A DNA stretch of 64,000 bases from Cordylochernes scorpioides (taxonomy: Eukaryota > Arthropoda > Arachnida > Pseudoscorpiones > Chernetidae). The notes beneath the pieces are model-generated. The model saw only the letters and a list, made by a program, of their open reading frames with translations. It ran no database searches and had not been told where the DNA came from. Of the stretch, positions 42,486-53,344 are shown in pieces. Position 1 is the first letter of the stretch. Every line of letters begins with the position of its first letter. The translations under genes were made by a program, and so were the position numbers. The stretch is taken from NCBI GenBank assembly GCA_030710605.1, contig CP092882.1, positions 20,594,446 to 20,658,445 of the forward strand. Reading direction: 5' to 3'.

Positions 42486-43402
42486 CTGATGGGTGTCCGC
42501 GTTGCTTCGGGGCCCTCATACCCCCTTGGCGCTCCTCCCTTGGTTGTTGCTGGAGGGCCTTCCTTGCGCTGTTCTTGTGGGGCTCTACCGTTAGGGTTCT
42601 GTTGGGGTCTCTCCTGCCTGGTCCCTTGTATAGTGGGCTGGTTGTTCTGAGCGGAACCTCCTCTCCGCTGGAAACCCCTGGCCTGGTTGTTGTCCCACCT
42701 GTTTCCCATATTCATCCTGGGTTGCTCCCTGTGGGTCCTCCTCAGGTCTTGGTTTTCCGTCTCCAGGTTCTTTAACTTGGATTCCAGCCGGGCCATCTGG
42801 CTCGTCAACTCCCTCAACTTCCTGGCACTCCCCTCTTCATCTTCCATTTGGCATCCGGAGTACTCGTCATCCCTTTCTTCGATCTGGTGGAGACTGCTCA
42901 CAATCACCTCCCATGACTCATTCTGGAGTTGGTGGGTCCTCTGCCACAGGTTTGGACAGAGTCCAGTGAGGAAGATATCAGCGACCTCAGTGATATCGAT
43001 CCTCAGGCCATCTGACTCGGCTTCTGAGGCAAGGCTCCGCACTCTGTTCGCGTATTCCTTAACCTTTTCTCCGGGCCTTTGTCTACAGGAGAAGAACTTC
43101 TTCCTGGCTTCTCTCTTGGGGGCCCTCCTGGAGAATCTCAGTTCCAGGTTTTCCTTTAATTCGTTGTATCCCAGTTTGATCTGGGAGGCCTGGAGGGCGA
43201 ACTCTCTCGCAGCTCCTCGAAGGTGATTGTCCAGGAGGATCCTCCTCCTAGAATCATCCAGGGCTTTCACATCGTAGACCAATTCGAAGTCCCGGATGAA
43301 CTTGTCGAATGGTATGAGCCCATTTCCCTCAAACTTCTCCATATGGTATAGCGCAGACGGCAACGGCGTCTGGCTGGGTGAGGGGTCATCTCCAGGGTGC
43401 AT
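42422..43402 (-). CDS. gypsy-1 Gag (326 aa)
   Basis: It is an intact frame. Capsid-like helices fill about residues 20-185, including a KFEGNGLIPFDKFIRDFE motif and RRAPKREARKKFF. A predicted coiled coil (LRELTSQMARLESKLKNLET) follows at about 200-235. A Gln/Asn/Arg-rich linker comes next, then a CFRCGETGHMARIC zinc knuckle near the C-terminus. Gag packages the element RNA in cytoplasmic particles. The stop codon overlaps the frameshift site into pol. The first in-frame ATG is used as start. An alternative is the next Met at about residue 22. Confidence 0.9.
   Translation of the reverse strand: MHPGDDPSPSQTPLPSALYHMEKFEGNGLIPFDKFIRDFELVYDVKALDDSRRRILLDNHLRGAAREFALQASQIKLGYNELKENLELRFSRRAPKREARKKFFSCRQRPGEKVKEYANRVRSLASEAESDGLRIDITEVADIFLTGLCPNLWQRTHQLQNESWEVIVSSLHQIEERDDEYSGCQMEDEEGSARKLRELTSQMARLESKLKNLETENQDLRRTHREQPRMNMGNRWDNNQARGFQRRGGSAQNNQPTIQGTRQERPQQNPNGRAPQEQRKEGPPATTKGGAPRGYEGPEATRTPIRCFRCGETGHMARICTAMTKK
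42425..42431 (-). promoter_or_regulatory. Predicted -1 ribosomal frameshift site, A AAA AAA
   Basis: In the gag frame the last codons read ACA AAA AAA TAG. A -1 slip on the heptamer puts ribosomes in the pol frame as ATA GGT, which is open and reaches the protease. The pol frame is -1 relative to gag. No pseudoknot was modelled. Confidence 0.75.
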
Positions 43403-46400
43403 GGTTCTCTCTCAGTCTGCTGTCTGAAATATTCCAGATTAGTAGTGGGGATTGGAGAAGAGAATCTCATGTATTAATGGGGGCAGGGAACCGAGGGGTG
43501 AAAGATGGGTTCATGGCCCAAAAGGGAAAGGAAATGGGAGAGGTACATGTTCATCCATGTGGGTGGATAGTAATCTTAGATCAATGCTCTTTCTGGGTGT
43601 ATTGAAACTAACTAGCCATGATGGTAGAGGCGCTGTTCTCACTGCCTCTACTGTACATCAGAATGAACTATAATTATTACTAGTGTATTATTATTCCAAC
43701 AGCCTATGACCTTTAAACCTTTATACCTTCATATACACTCGACGGGGTAGTCACCTTGTTAAAAAAAAAATCTATAAAGTCATAGATCAGCTAGAGGGAG
43801 AACATAACAAAATTGTGCGAATAGTCTGTTTCAACTACTGATTGTAAGCCTATTAAACTCGTTCTATTTAGGTTGGCTCGCTCATTAATCTACAATCTAC
43901 GTTCAATAGTCATATTGAGTTCACATGGATGCTAGATGTAAACTGTATCAAAATAGTGTAGTTTTCTAGTTTCCGAATTATATGACAGTTAGAAAAAGAA
44001 ACAAACATTCTGGAAATATCTCGCACTGGCTACTATTAAAAAAATTGAATGGGGTACAGCTCTGATCTTACAGGATACCTCATGGCTCATAGAATTGAAT
44101 CGCTCATTTCTCACTAAAATATTCACACAGGGTATGGAGGTCTCCAGCGGTTCTATAGCTATTGGTCAACTAAATTAATTAATGGCAGGAATTGAAGTTA
44201 GTTTAAATGCTCATGTGCTGTTTTGTCATGCGTCTTTATGTCATCTGCAAAGGAAAGTGTCGCCTCAAAGGACCTAATTCTGGGACTAACATCCGCTGCA
44301 CATTTCAGGAAGGAGTGGTCGTCCATACAATAGCAAGATATCATTTTGCTGCCAATGTACAATGTTGAGCATTTTCCATGTCGTCATTTTGTCGATCCCC
44401 AATCTTCTAGGGTGTTTCTTTAAGCATTTCTTGATGTCATTTAATGCTTCATGCGATCCCGCCCGGCATTCAATAAGTAGTATTTGATCGTACCACCTCC
44501 AGGAGACCATCCCATTGCGGCCGAATCATTTCCACCCAACTTATAACGCCGTCCATATCGCGTAATTGAAATTAGTGTAAAACTCAAAGAATAAGACCTT
44601 AATCTCTTAATTCTTTACTAATTTCAGTTGGCTCAACATAAATCTTCTCAATTATTAATTTAGTACAGTGGCGTGACATGTCACACTTCTTCTAGTTCTT
44701 TCGCAAGCTCGATTAATCCCAGTGAAAGCCAGTTCAGGCGTCAATCCCGTGCTAACCCGTCATGCATGACTTCAAATTTGGAAATTATTAGACCTGAATA
44801 TTTGCAGTGGCATCTGCTTCCACTGAAAGTATTTAAGACACAAGGCTGCCTCTTATCTTGTTTAAATCACTGTCTTTACTCCCATATGCCTGTGTAAACT
44901 TTAACCATGACCTTATCAATTCTCAAAATTCTGCCTATCGAATATCCTGAGAATCAATGTTCTTCTTGTCTACGGCGGATTAACACAATAATTGTTCCCT
45001 AGAGTTATCTGCGTCGAGTGGTCAGTCTGTACTACTAATTCTCCACTCTAACTCCAGGATTCCTTTATCTACTCAGGCTGTTCAAAAATTTTCAAGACAG
45101 TTGTTCAAATCCCCAATGATAATCTGCTAAATTTCGATAATTATTGAAATTCTCATTAAACAGACTAACTACACCTTCCTGACACAGAAGTGTCCAGCAT
45201 CAAGATATGGCGTACTGCCCATTTCTTCATTTGATGACTGTGTCAAATTACAGCTGAAGAAACATACTAAGCATATAACTGGTTTAAATTTCATGTAATC
45301 TCATCATGCCTTCTGCTGGCAAATATTTACTGTAAAATTCAATACTATCAGGATGGTTTTATTTGTCTTCATCCAAAAAAAAATGTTTCAGAAATAGAAT
45401 CTTGGAAATCTCTACTAAAGACAAAAATTATACATTTGTCAATTCAGGATAACCTTCCCTTGTCAGAGTGTATACAGGATATTTAAGATCATATGCAGTT
45501 GGAGGCATCATGAGAAAAAAAAAAAAGTCGGTTGCCTGACGCGTCTTTTTATGGTGATCAAACTTCTCTCTTCACGGGTACGCTAACTGGATCTTCAATT
45601 CTATTTTCACCTTAAGGCTCATATATCTGGATGCACAGGCTAGTATGATTTGATAGAAAGCGCTATTAAAATGAAGTTAAGATATTTGTATCCAGCAATA
45701 ATTATCAGAACTCACCTCTGCTGTGAGAAAATTATATCAGAGCTATGATGAAAAAAAATGCTAAGTCATTTCAGTAGACTACTGTAAAACACTGATCACC
45801 GTTCTAAATTTGAACCATGGGAAATCCAACCTCATTTCTCATACTGTATATAATAATTTGAGAAAGTAAAATAAAGAAATTGTAATCAATGGTGCTCGCA
45901 ACAGAATTCAAAATGATTGAGACACAGAACATTATAAATAATGTCCAGCAAGCAGGATACCAAACCACCTTTATATTACAACATTTCCACAAAAGTATAA
46001 CTATCAATAACCCAATAAACAAAACCACAAAATATCTATAGGGCGATATGTTACATTCCATACTCACAAACATCTATAACAATAGCCAAGTACTTAAGAA
46101 ACTCTGGCATCCAAACATATTACTGTAATTCCCCTAACATAGGCTCCACCATAAAAGTCCACTATCTAAAAATAATCCTACTATCATAAAACCCACTAAC
46201 CAAAACAGAGAATAAAAGGCAATATATTCCGTAGAGTGTAACAGCTGCCAAGCCAAATACGCAGGGGAGACAGGAAGGAGAGTCAGCAATAGAATATATG
46301 AACATAGACGCAACGTTATTAATCAAGATAATAGGTCTCTAATTTTCCAATACTGCAAAGGAACAGGTCACACTTTCGCATTAGGAGAACCTAGAATACA

Positions 46401-47158
46401 TTACAATAACATAAACAGCAAATATCAAGGCTTATAATTGATTCTCTATTATTCAGAAAACACAATAGCATTAATAGAAAATATATTTGCCCGAAACATA
46501 TAACACAATATATCCTAGTACCAGCTAATAATATCAACAATAATATAAATAACTTATATGTAATAGCCAATAACTATTATAAAACTACTTAAATAATAGA
46601 ATTTCTAACCTATAAGATAATTCATAGAATATAGCAAACAATAGTAGAATATGTGTAAATACCTTAACCAAAAAAAATTGTTTTAAGAAAACAAATAATA
46701 TGCGAAACTTCCTAATGTATATATATATTTATATATATGTACATAGAATAATAATAGTTTTAGCATCAGGCGACGTTATATTTTCTTGATATATTGTATA
46801 TGTTTCTCCTGTAGAAGGGCGGACAAGCTCGAAAGCTTGAGAAGACCAGAATAAAAGATACTCATCCCCATAAACGTTTTACTTTGATATCAGAAATCAA
46901 TGATAATATTAAGGTTTTTGCCACAAACAATGTGAATCGTAAAAGACAGCGGCGAGAGATGCGGTATACACCGCCTCAACATAACTTTCATTGCCTGATA
47001 AAATGCCAGTGAAACGGAAAGCATAAATTAAAATTCACGATTTATAATAGACTGTTAATCTCAGGATGCGTGGACTACTTCACCAATACTTAAAAATAGT
47101 ATGGCTTTTCATTAGGTATATATTTCTAAAGTATAGGGGAAGAAACATATACTAAATT
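43403..47158 (-). other. gypsy-1 long 5' leader region
   Basis: This is 3.75 kb between the primer site and gag with no intact gene. A sense-strand segment at 44286-44600 has short open pieces in two frames (for example MDGVISWVEMIRPQWDG and NDIKKCLKKHPRRLGIDK) that could be decayed coding sequence, but no family was recognised. An antisense Penelope-like relic occupies 45850-46870. Confidence 0.6.
45850..46870 (+). mobile_element. Penelope-like element relic with GIY-YIG domain
   Basis: At 46219-46437 the plus strand encodes a segment with YSVECNSCQAKYAGETGRR, then an IYEHRRNV stretch and GHTF. This is the pattern of the GIY-YIG endonuclease at the C-terminus of Penelope-like retroelements. 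Frame shifts follow, then INRKYICPKHITQY. Upstream pieces resembling the end of the RT region are heavily broken. At 46812-46845 the sequence CTGTAGAAGG...CAAGCTCGAAAGCTTG resembles the degenerate hammerhead-type motif found in Penelope terminal repeats. It lies antisense in the gypsy-1 leader. Confidence 0.6.
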
Positions 47159-47179
47159 CGAGCCCCGCGGCGGGCGCCA
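47159..47179 (-). promoter_or_regulatory. gypsy-1 primer binding site, tRNA-Lys type
   Basis: One base after the 5' LTR the sense strand reads TGGCGCCCGCCGCGGGG, then CTCG. This complements an acceptor and T-arm 3' end of tRNA-Lys type, ending GGGCG plus CCA (from memory). Confidence 0.8.
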
Positions 47180-48799
47180 TTGTTGCGTTCCCGGTTTGGA
47201 TAGATGAAAAGGGAGGATACACGATGTGACTTATTAAAGTTTCCTTACTTAAGTATATATATATATGGCAATTTAGGCCAACAACCCCATGTATATAACC
47301 CGCAGCAAGACCTTAATGTTGTATAATAGAAGCACAGCTGTCAATGATACACCATCGACATATGTCTTTACATCATCACATGTAATGCAATTTGTGTAAA
47401 CAGGATAAATAAAAAAATAAAAAAAAACGGGGGAAACTCTGTAATTGATTAAGAGTTTGAGTTAAAGCAGGGATCGAGCATATAATATTGTCAGGACAAA
47501 GGTCTAAAGATGGAAACAACCACGACACTAGTATACAATTTCATCAGACAACCCATGAAATCGTTATTAAATTGGGCAATCTATAAAAGACTCCTTCTGG
47601 AGGTTTAGCAACCCACTGAAGACGCTGGGAGCTAAAATTATAGCAACAGATCTCTATAATTTCTACAGATCAACTGTAAATAGATTCACATTAAGGCATT
47701 TTATAGCCCAAATAACAAAAACAATAGTCAAACATACAAATCTGTTTGCATCATGCCGTACCCTCCTAACAGCGTAAAAATAGCCCGAGGAATCAGAAAA
47801 TATGGTATAATGGTAAATATGATGGAATAACGCACTGAAACACATAAAAGTACAAACATTACTAAAACCTGACAGATAATTACCCTCAAAGTAGCCCTAA
47901 TAAAGTCGTAATTTTGCAACTGTTGCTGTGTCAATATATAGTATAAGATATAGTACACAACTCTATTTCAACAGAGTCGGTTGTTCTATAATTTGTACAC
48001 TTTGTGAAATTAAGGTGTGGGGGGTAGTACCATAAAGCAAAAGGAATGAAATATGTATGAGAGGAAACAAGAAATTTTCTCTAGATATTTATTTAAATAG
48101 ATTATAATTTGGGAACATGTCTATACTGACGAGGTATGCTATTTACATAGTAAAATTTTAGATAGAGGTGACCTGAAGTTACTTTATAGCCCTTTAGGGC
48201 CCATGCGAAATCTAGGTTGGTTACTACACAAAAAAGGGGGGGCGCTAAGTCATAATGACAAATGGCTTACCTTTTCTCGAAAGTGCCGGCAAAGGTCTGG
48301 TCTCCCGTCTGAAAACTGTCCTCTCACTGAGCGACTCCGATTCAATCTGCCTTTTGGCCAAGAAACCCTCTTTTATTCATGTCTCTCTCCGTTTTCATTC
48401 GCTGAAAGAAACACCAATCAAAATGGCCAACGGCTCCAGTATACAATTTCATCGACGCCCCAGGCCTCTCCCATCAAAATAGAACATATAGTATTACCAA
48501 AACAAAAAAAAATCTAAAGAGAGAAACAGCCACGGCCCTAGTGTAAAATTTCAGACGCCAGGCCCCCCCCCTCCACATGGATTGAAATACTATCCTCCCT
48601 TTTTCTCGGGACGGTATATATATATCGCCCCCCCTCCGTCTTAGCTAAAAATCGACACAGGCCCCTTTTCACTTGAACTGTAATATAACGCTTTCCTTTC
48701 TCGGGAAGGATATTTTATAAGGTTCAGTCTTTTAGAGATCTTCCTTCTCCATTTTTTTTTCTGGTCACCTTTACCTAAATTTTTGGTGAGGGGAATATA

Positions 48800-50101
48800 C
48801 AGGGTGTACCAGGTAAATTGGGAATTTCATCAATGGTATTTTAACTGAAATTTTTTGCAAGTAAAAATTAAAATATCAATGAAATTTGACACAGTAGTAG
48901 ATAAAAGGATATAGTTTTTATTTATTCAATGTAGATTCCATTATTAGCTACAACAGTCTCGAGGCGAGTGCGGAATGAAGCACAGGCCTTGGCGACGATG
49001 ACCTTGTCCATTTGGGTCATCACCGTGTGAACTGCTTTCTTGACAGACTGGATGGTGGTATGAGGAGCTTTGTTGACATCTCTCTCAACAACGCCCCATA
49101 CATAGTAGTCGAGGGGATTGAAATCTGGAGAAATAGGGGGCCAAATATCAGGACCCCAGTGACTAGGGACGTTAAGTGTCAGCCACGATTGTGTCTTTTT
49201 TGCCTTATGGGCTGGAGCTGAGTCCTGTTGGAAGACATACTTCCTTCCTGCGGCCACCATGTCCATTCAAGGCTTCACAACGGTCTCCAGAACATTGATG
49301 TAGGTGTCAGCGTTCATCCTAAGGCCCTTCTCAAAGAAATGGGGAGGCATGACATCACCTTCACTGCTGATAACGCCAAGGACCATTACGGAGGCAGGAA
49401 ATTTCGTGTGCATCACGACAGGTATCTCTGAGAGGTCTTTACAGATCCAGCGATCATTCCTGGGATTTACCTTTTGGTCCACGTCAAAGTTCTTTTCGTC
49501 AGAGAAGAACCTTAGCATGCCAAAAGAGTCGTGTTTCAGGTTGTTGAGGAGGGCAGCAGCCTTTCCTTTTCTGTTATTCTTCATATTCTCAGTCAGCAAC
49601 TGACCTTTCCGAAGGGCATAAGACTTGAGACCAAGGTCCTCATGGATAGTTCTGACAATTGTCATAGAGCCAACGTCCATTTCCTTGGCTATGGCCCTCA
49701 TGCTCTTCCCAGGGTTTCCATCAATCTTCTCCTTGACATTTTTAACAAATTCTTCTCCTCTTACCCTGTCCGATCGACGCGAGTGCTTTTTCCTTGTAGC
49801 TATCCCCTCTTTGTTACTGTCGGCCTCATCAAACTGCTTCTTGACACGATAAATAGTGGTTTTGGGCAACTTAAGAAAATCCACTATCTCTTTGGGGCTC
49901 CTTCCGGCGCGCAGAGCAACGATGATAGCAGCTCGATTTTCAAATTCTCGGTTACTCTTCATCACTACACTGCGCACACATGTACTGTTGCATTTTACAT
50001 GAATATGGCTACGTAATGAAAAAAAAAACAAGTTTTTAATCTCAAGTAGTTTTTGTTTTATGGACTGTCAAAGTTAGTCCCAATTTACCTGGTACACCCT
50101 G
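48800..50101 (-). mobile_element. maT-like mariner transposon (1302 bp)
   Basis: Perfect 24-bp inverted termini start CAGGGTGTACCAGG (48800-48823 and 50078-50101) and are flanked by duplicated TA. The uninterrupted site GGGGAATATATGTACATATG is preserved in the other LTR, proving the boundaries. It carries a single transposase gene with one stop codon. It inserted after gypsy-1 because only one LTR contains it. Confidence 0.97.
48922..49962 (-). pseudogene. maT-like mariner transposase with one premature stop
   Basis: The reading frame spans about 346 codons, the usual mariner length, and is broken only by a TGA at 49267-49269 where relatives appear to have tryptophan. The N-terminus has helix-turn-helix DNA-binding segments (AGRSPKEIVDFLKLPKTTIY and SMRAIAKEMDVGSMTIVR). 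The catalytic domain has the first Asp in FFSDEKNF, the second in VFQQDSAPAHK, and the third in SPDFNPLDYYVW. By my count 37 residues lie between the second and third Asp, indicating the DD37D (maT) group. The preferred start is the Met at 49962 (MKSNREFENR); an upstream in-frame Met at 50031 gives an unlikely extension. The enzyme cuts and pastes the element at TA. Confidence 0.93.
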
Positions 50102-50439
50102 TATGTACATATGGAACAACAGCTTCCAGCGCGGATGTCTCTGGATGTCACTGGTGTCTTCTTCACCAGGCATCAGCTTTCGGCATGGAAGTCTGGTGTC
50201 ATCAATTGTCTAGGTTTCTGGGCAAAAAGTGGTCTGTAAGTCTATGTGGGAGGGAAGCCATGTATCCATTTGATTTGATTATCCATACGCCTTCTGTTGG
50301 GGTATGGTTTCAAAAAACGTGTCCCAACAAACCTAAAAACAATATCTATTGATCAAATTTAGTGTCAAGGCCACAACACCAGCTTTTGAAAATTGAGGAG
50401 TGCCCACCTGGAGACAATGGTTTGGGCTAATGGCGTCAG

Positions 50440-50580
50440 TCCAGAGCGGAGGGGGGGGGGAGTCATGAGATATAAAAGGGATCAAATGAAATATTCACGA
50501 GTAGAGGTGTTTAGATAGAAAAATCTTTGTCAGATTGTAAACGTTTCATTTGATCCCTTGTAGATCTCATGAAATAAAGC
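50440..50580. repeat. Palindromic foldback with G run
   Basis: A G homopolymer is followed by GTCATGAGATATAAAAGGG and GATCAAATGAAATATTCAC. These are mirrored by AACGTTTCATTTGATCCC and GTAGATCTCATGAAATAAAG. The arms are about 35 bp. Confidence 0.6.
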
Positions 50581-50702
50581 GACCTGGATTGAAGAGATCT
50601 ATTAACTGAAACAAACCCCACTAAGAATTGATAATTATCAATTATAATAGAAGCGGAGAGAAGAAAAAATTGTGAAGTCAATAATTTTTTATCTATGTTA
50701 AA

Positions 50703-51197
50703 ATGGCGCAAAACTGCGGTAAAGGGGAATATATGATTCATTTGAGAGGACAGCCAAAGCAACAAGATGTCAATGCCTGGTTTGAACCCCTGAGGACTTG
50801 TTTACTGACTCGAGGAGCTTTCGCCAAGAAGAGGACAGGCAGCCTAGTGACAGCATTCCGTCCTCAAGTTGGTGGTTGTGTGCAGCCTGCTAGAAGCCCT
50901 CTCTATTCGGCAGGTGCCTGAAAGAGCCCCTGAAGTTATTCTTTCCTGAGCATGTATCAAATGGGGCGAAATGCTCCTCCATTGTTTGACAGGTCTAAAC
51001 TGACTGGACAGCCCAAAAACGGAAATTGACATCCATGGGATACAAGAGAAACAACCAACCAGCATGGGGATAGCTATAGGCGAGGAAGGTCCTCCCAATG
51101 GCGGTGGTGGGAGACGAGTCCCACCTCTTGTTACTCATCCCATTTAGGGTAATTTTTGGAGCACAAGCGCAGGCTACACACACATACGAGGATTCGA
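50703..51197 (+). other. Unidentified, compositionally distinct segment before the LINE island
   Basis: A frame at 50703-50921 begins MAQNCGKGEYMIHLRGQPKQ and runs 72 codons. Beyond the stop, other frames stay partly open. No family is recognised. It could be a transposon gene remnant or the leader of the Tx1-like element that follows. Confidence 0.35.
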
Positions 51198-53344
51198 GCA
51201 GCGAGGATGCACGGGCGCGCGCTCCTGCCCCATCTCTGAGGTTTGAAAAATCTCAACCGCCTCTTTAACTTCGCCGTTTTTCGTCTTTGGCGTGTGTGAA
51301 AATGCCAAAATATTCGGCTAATGTGTGGCACCGGCTGAAAGCCCTGGAGGAGCTCTACAAATGCCTGAAAGGCTGGGCTCGAATTGTGGGGCCTTAGCTG
51401 AAAATTCAGCAAAAGAAGCTTCAGCAATTGATTCTTCAGAAATCAATGAAAAACTGCTGGCTATGCAAATTTGCCAGCCAGAAACAATCATGCAAAACCC
51501 GCCGCTGAGCGCGACGTCACGGCGCCTATGTCATCCACTGGCGCTATTCAGGCCCCGAGAAGCTGGGCTGAGACCATGGAGGTGGAGGATGGTCCAGAAG
51601 ATGACTTCACCAAGGTAAGAAACAAGAAACGGCGCCGCGGCTCAGCGCCTTCAGAACATCCTGCGGCGCAGCCCAGCAGCGCCAGAGGACCAGACAACTC
51701 CCAGCCGCGCAAGCGACCTACAGGGCTGCGGACAATGCAGGTCCAAGAGGTAAAAGCCACACGGGCAAAATGTCGCTGATGCTAGAGGCATCATCCAATC
51801 AGGCAGGCTTCATCCAATCAGGACAACAACTTCTTCATCGAGCACTGTCCTGACTTTGCGCCCTACCAATACCTCCAATCCTTGAAAAAGCTGGTCGGGG
51901 GGGGGGGGGACCCAAGAACATCGTCCAATTCAACAGGATAAATGGGCACGTCCTTGTAGGCCTGTCCAGCAAAGCCCCTGCGGACCGATTGATCGACCAG
52001 GGCCTGGAAATCGAGGGCCCGACCCTCAAGATCTTCCCCTATCGCAAAATGGCGGAGAGAATAATTGTGGGAAACCTCCCCGGCTTCGTAGAAGACGCCG
52101 CCATTAAAGAAGCCCTACGGCCCTATGGACGGGTGACCTCTATCGCCCCTATCCGGGTCAAAATGTGTGAGTACACCTTCACCGACGGCCGCCGGGAGGC
52201 CTACATCCTACTCCACGAAGGCATGAAGCTGGATAAGCTGTCGCCTTGACTTAACATCGAAAGGCGATTCTCTGCCAGCCTTCCTATCCTTCGGGATAAA
52301 GTGCTCGAAATGCGGCAAGCAGGGTCACCGCAGAGCCAACTGTCCTACGTTCGCTAGGCGGAACACCGACCTTGGGGATTTTAACATCATGGAGGACCGG
52401 AACCGCGACTTTCTCTCCGTGGGGGCCCTCAGAGCTCTTCATGAATCGGCTGCGCTATTTGACGCGGCCACCGAGTTTAACGCCGCTCACCTCCCCACCA
52501 GGGTCGCTAGCCACGGCGACCAGATCGAGAGCAGTCGCCTCGACAGGATCCTCGTTCCAGCGCGTTTCTTGGAGAGAACAACATCTTATGCGACCACGTT
52601 CTACAACATCTCCGATCATCGCATGGTGCTGCTCCGTGTAGGCCCCCCAGCCGCCCCGTCCCAACCTCGCGTGGCCGCTATGTTCCGCTCTGGGCTGGTC
52701 CTAGAGCATTTAAATAACTATCTGGTGGAGATTGGGGAGGACTTATTCCAGCTTGATGCGTCTCAGTTGTGGGACCGCTGGTCGCTCATTAAGGCCGGCC
52801 TGCTCTCGGAAGCTCGATCACTCCACATTCCTCCCCACTACACTTGTGATGACAGCTACATCGGCAGGGCTCGACGCCTCATCAGGGCGCAGCTTGAGGC
52901 CTGGTCGATCAATGCCGACTACCCATCCCTCCCGGACCTCGTGCGCCACTGCCGCCCAGCTGTCATCATCAGAAACGAGGACGGCGCGGTCATCGATGGT
53001 CCTGAACTGCGGCATGGGGCCTATGATATTTTCCAGCCTCGCTTGTGCGGCTTGTGACCTGACTGCTGGCGCAGCCTTCATTGAGGGGACTACCATCCCC
53101 CTTGACAACGATGAGGACGACCCTCTCTACAGGGAAGATATCACCTTGGCCGAGATTGCCGCCGCCATCTCCCGTCTCCCTCGCGGAAGGGCCCCAGGCT
53201 GGGACGGTCTGCCCTGCGATCTCCTAGTTGCCTTTGTGGACTTCCTCGCGGGAGCCTTGTGGCGTGTGTTTACGGCCTTCCACTTCCGCGACGCCCTGCC
53301 ACCATCCACGCGGCGTAGCTCCATTTGTCTGATCCCGAAGACCC
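51198..53344 (+). mobile_element. Tx1-like LINE, copy 1 (internally deleted, frameshifted)
   Basis: It begins with the same 5' block as copy 2 (GCAGCGAGGATGCACGGGCG). ORF1 remains at 51540-52250 are broken by frameshifts, including a G run near 51900. They encode GHVLVGLSSKAPADRLIDQG and EIEGPTLKIFPYRKMAER, an RRM-like ORF1 of Tx1/L1 type. A CSKCGKQGHRRANC zinc knuckle lies at 52292-52355. Sequence then jumps directly into the late APE endonuclease (GDFNIMEDRNRDF, later RLDRILVPARF and ISDHRM) and on to the RT start (LPRGRAPGWDGLPCDLL, SSICLIPKT), where copy 2 begins. The region is GC-rich, against AT-rich flanks. Confidence 0.8.
52374..53344 (+). pseudogene. Tx1-like ORF2 fragment (endonuclease C-term to early RT)
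   Basis: Frame 52377-53057 covers the second half of the APE-type endonuclease, with SDHRM near its end, and the linker to RT. After a frameshift near 53040, another frame gives the first RT blocks (DITLAEIAAAISRLPRGRAP, SICLIPK). Catalytic FADD and the rest of RT are missing, because the copy ends at the start of the next element. Confidence 0.75.

Larger units (their letters stand above)
33478..50329 (-). mobile_element. Giant Ty3/gypsy retrotransposon 'gypsy-1' (16.85 kb with nested mariner)
   Basis: Two 1.85-kb LTRs with TG...CA ends bracket a minus-strand gag-pol. A perfect 4-bp target duplication, AACC, lies at 33474-33477 and 50330-50333. Without the 1302-bp mariner, the element is about 15.55 kb. 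gag and pol occupy only 4.4 kb of an 11.86-kb interior. The rest is a 3.6-kb 3' spacer and a 3.8-kb leader. The LTRs differ at only a handful of positions and short homopolymer lengths, so insertion is recent. pol carries one in-frame stop. Confidence 0.95.
47181..50329 (-). repeat. gypsy-1 5' LTR, interrupted by mariner
   Basis: Outside 48800-50101 it is nearly identical to 33478-35323. The differences seen are an A-run length near 47420, G for A near 48043, an A-run change near 48546 and one T in a T-run near 48765. Confidence 0.95.

Noticed and set aside
42435..43226. Long plus-strand frames opposite gypsy-1 gag
   Set aside because: They are antisense shadows of a gag gene with clear capsid and zinc-knuckle features.
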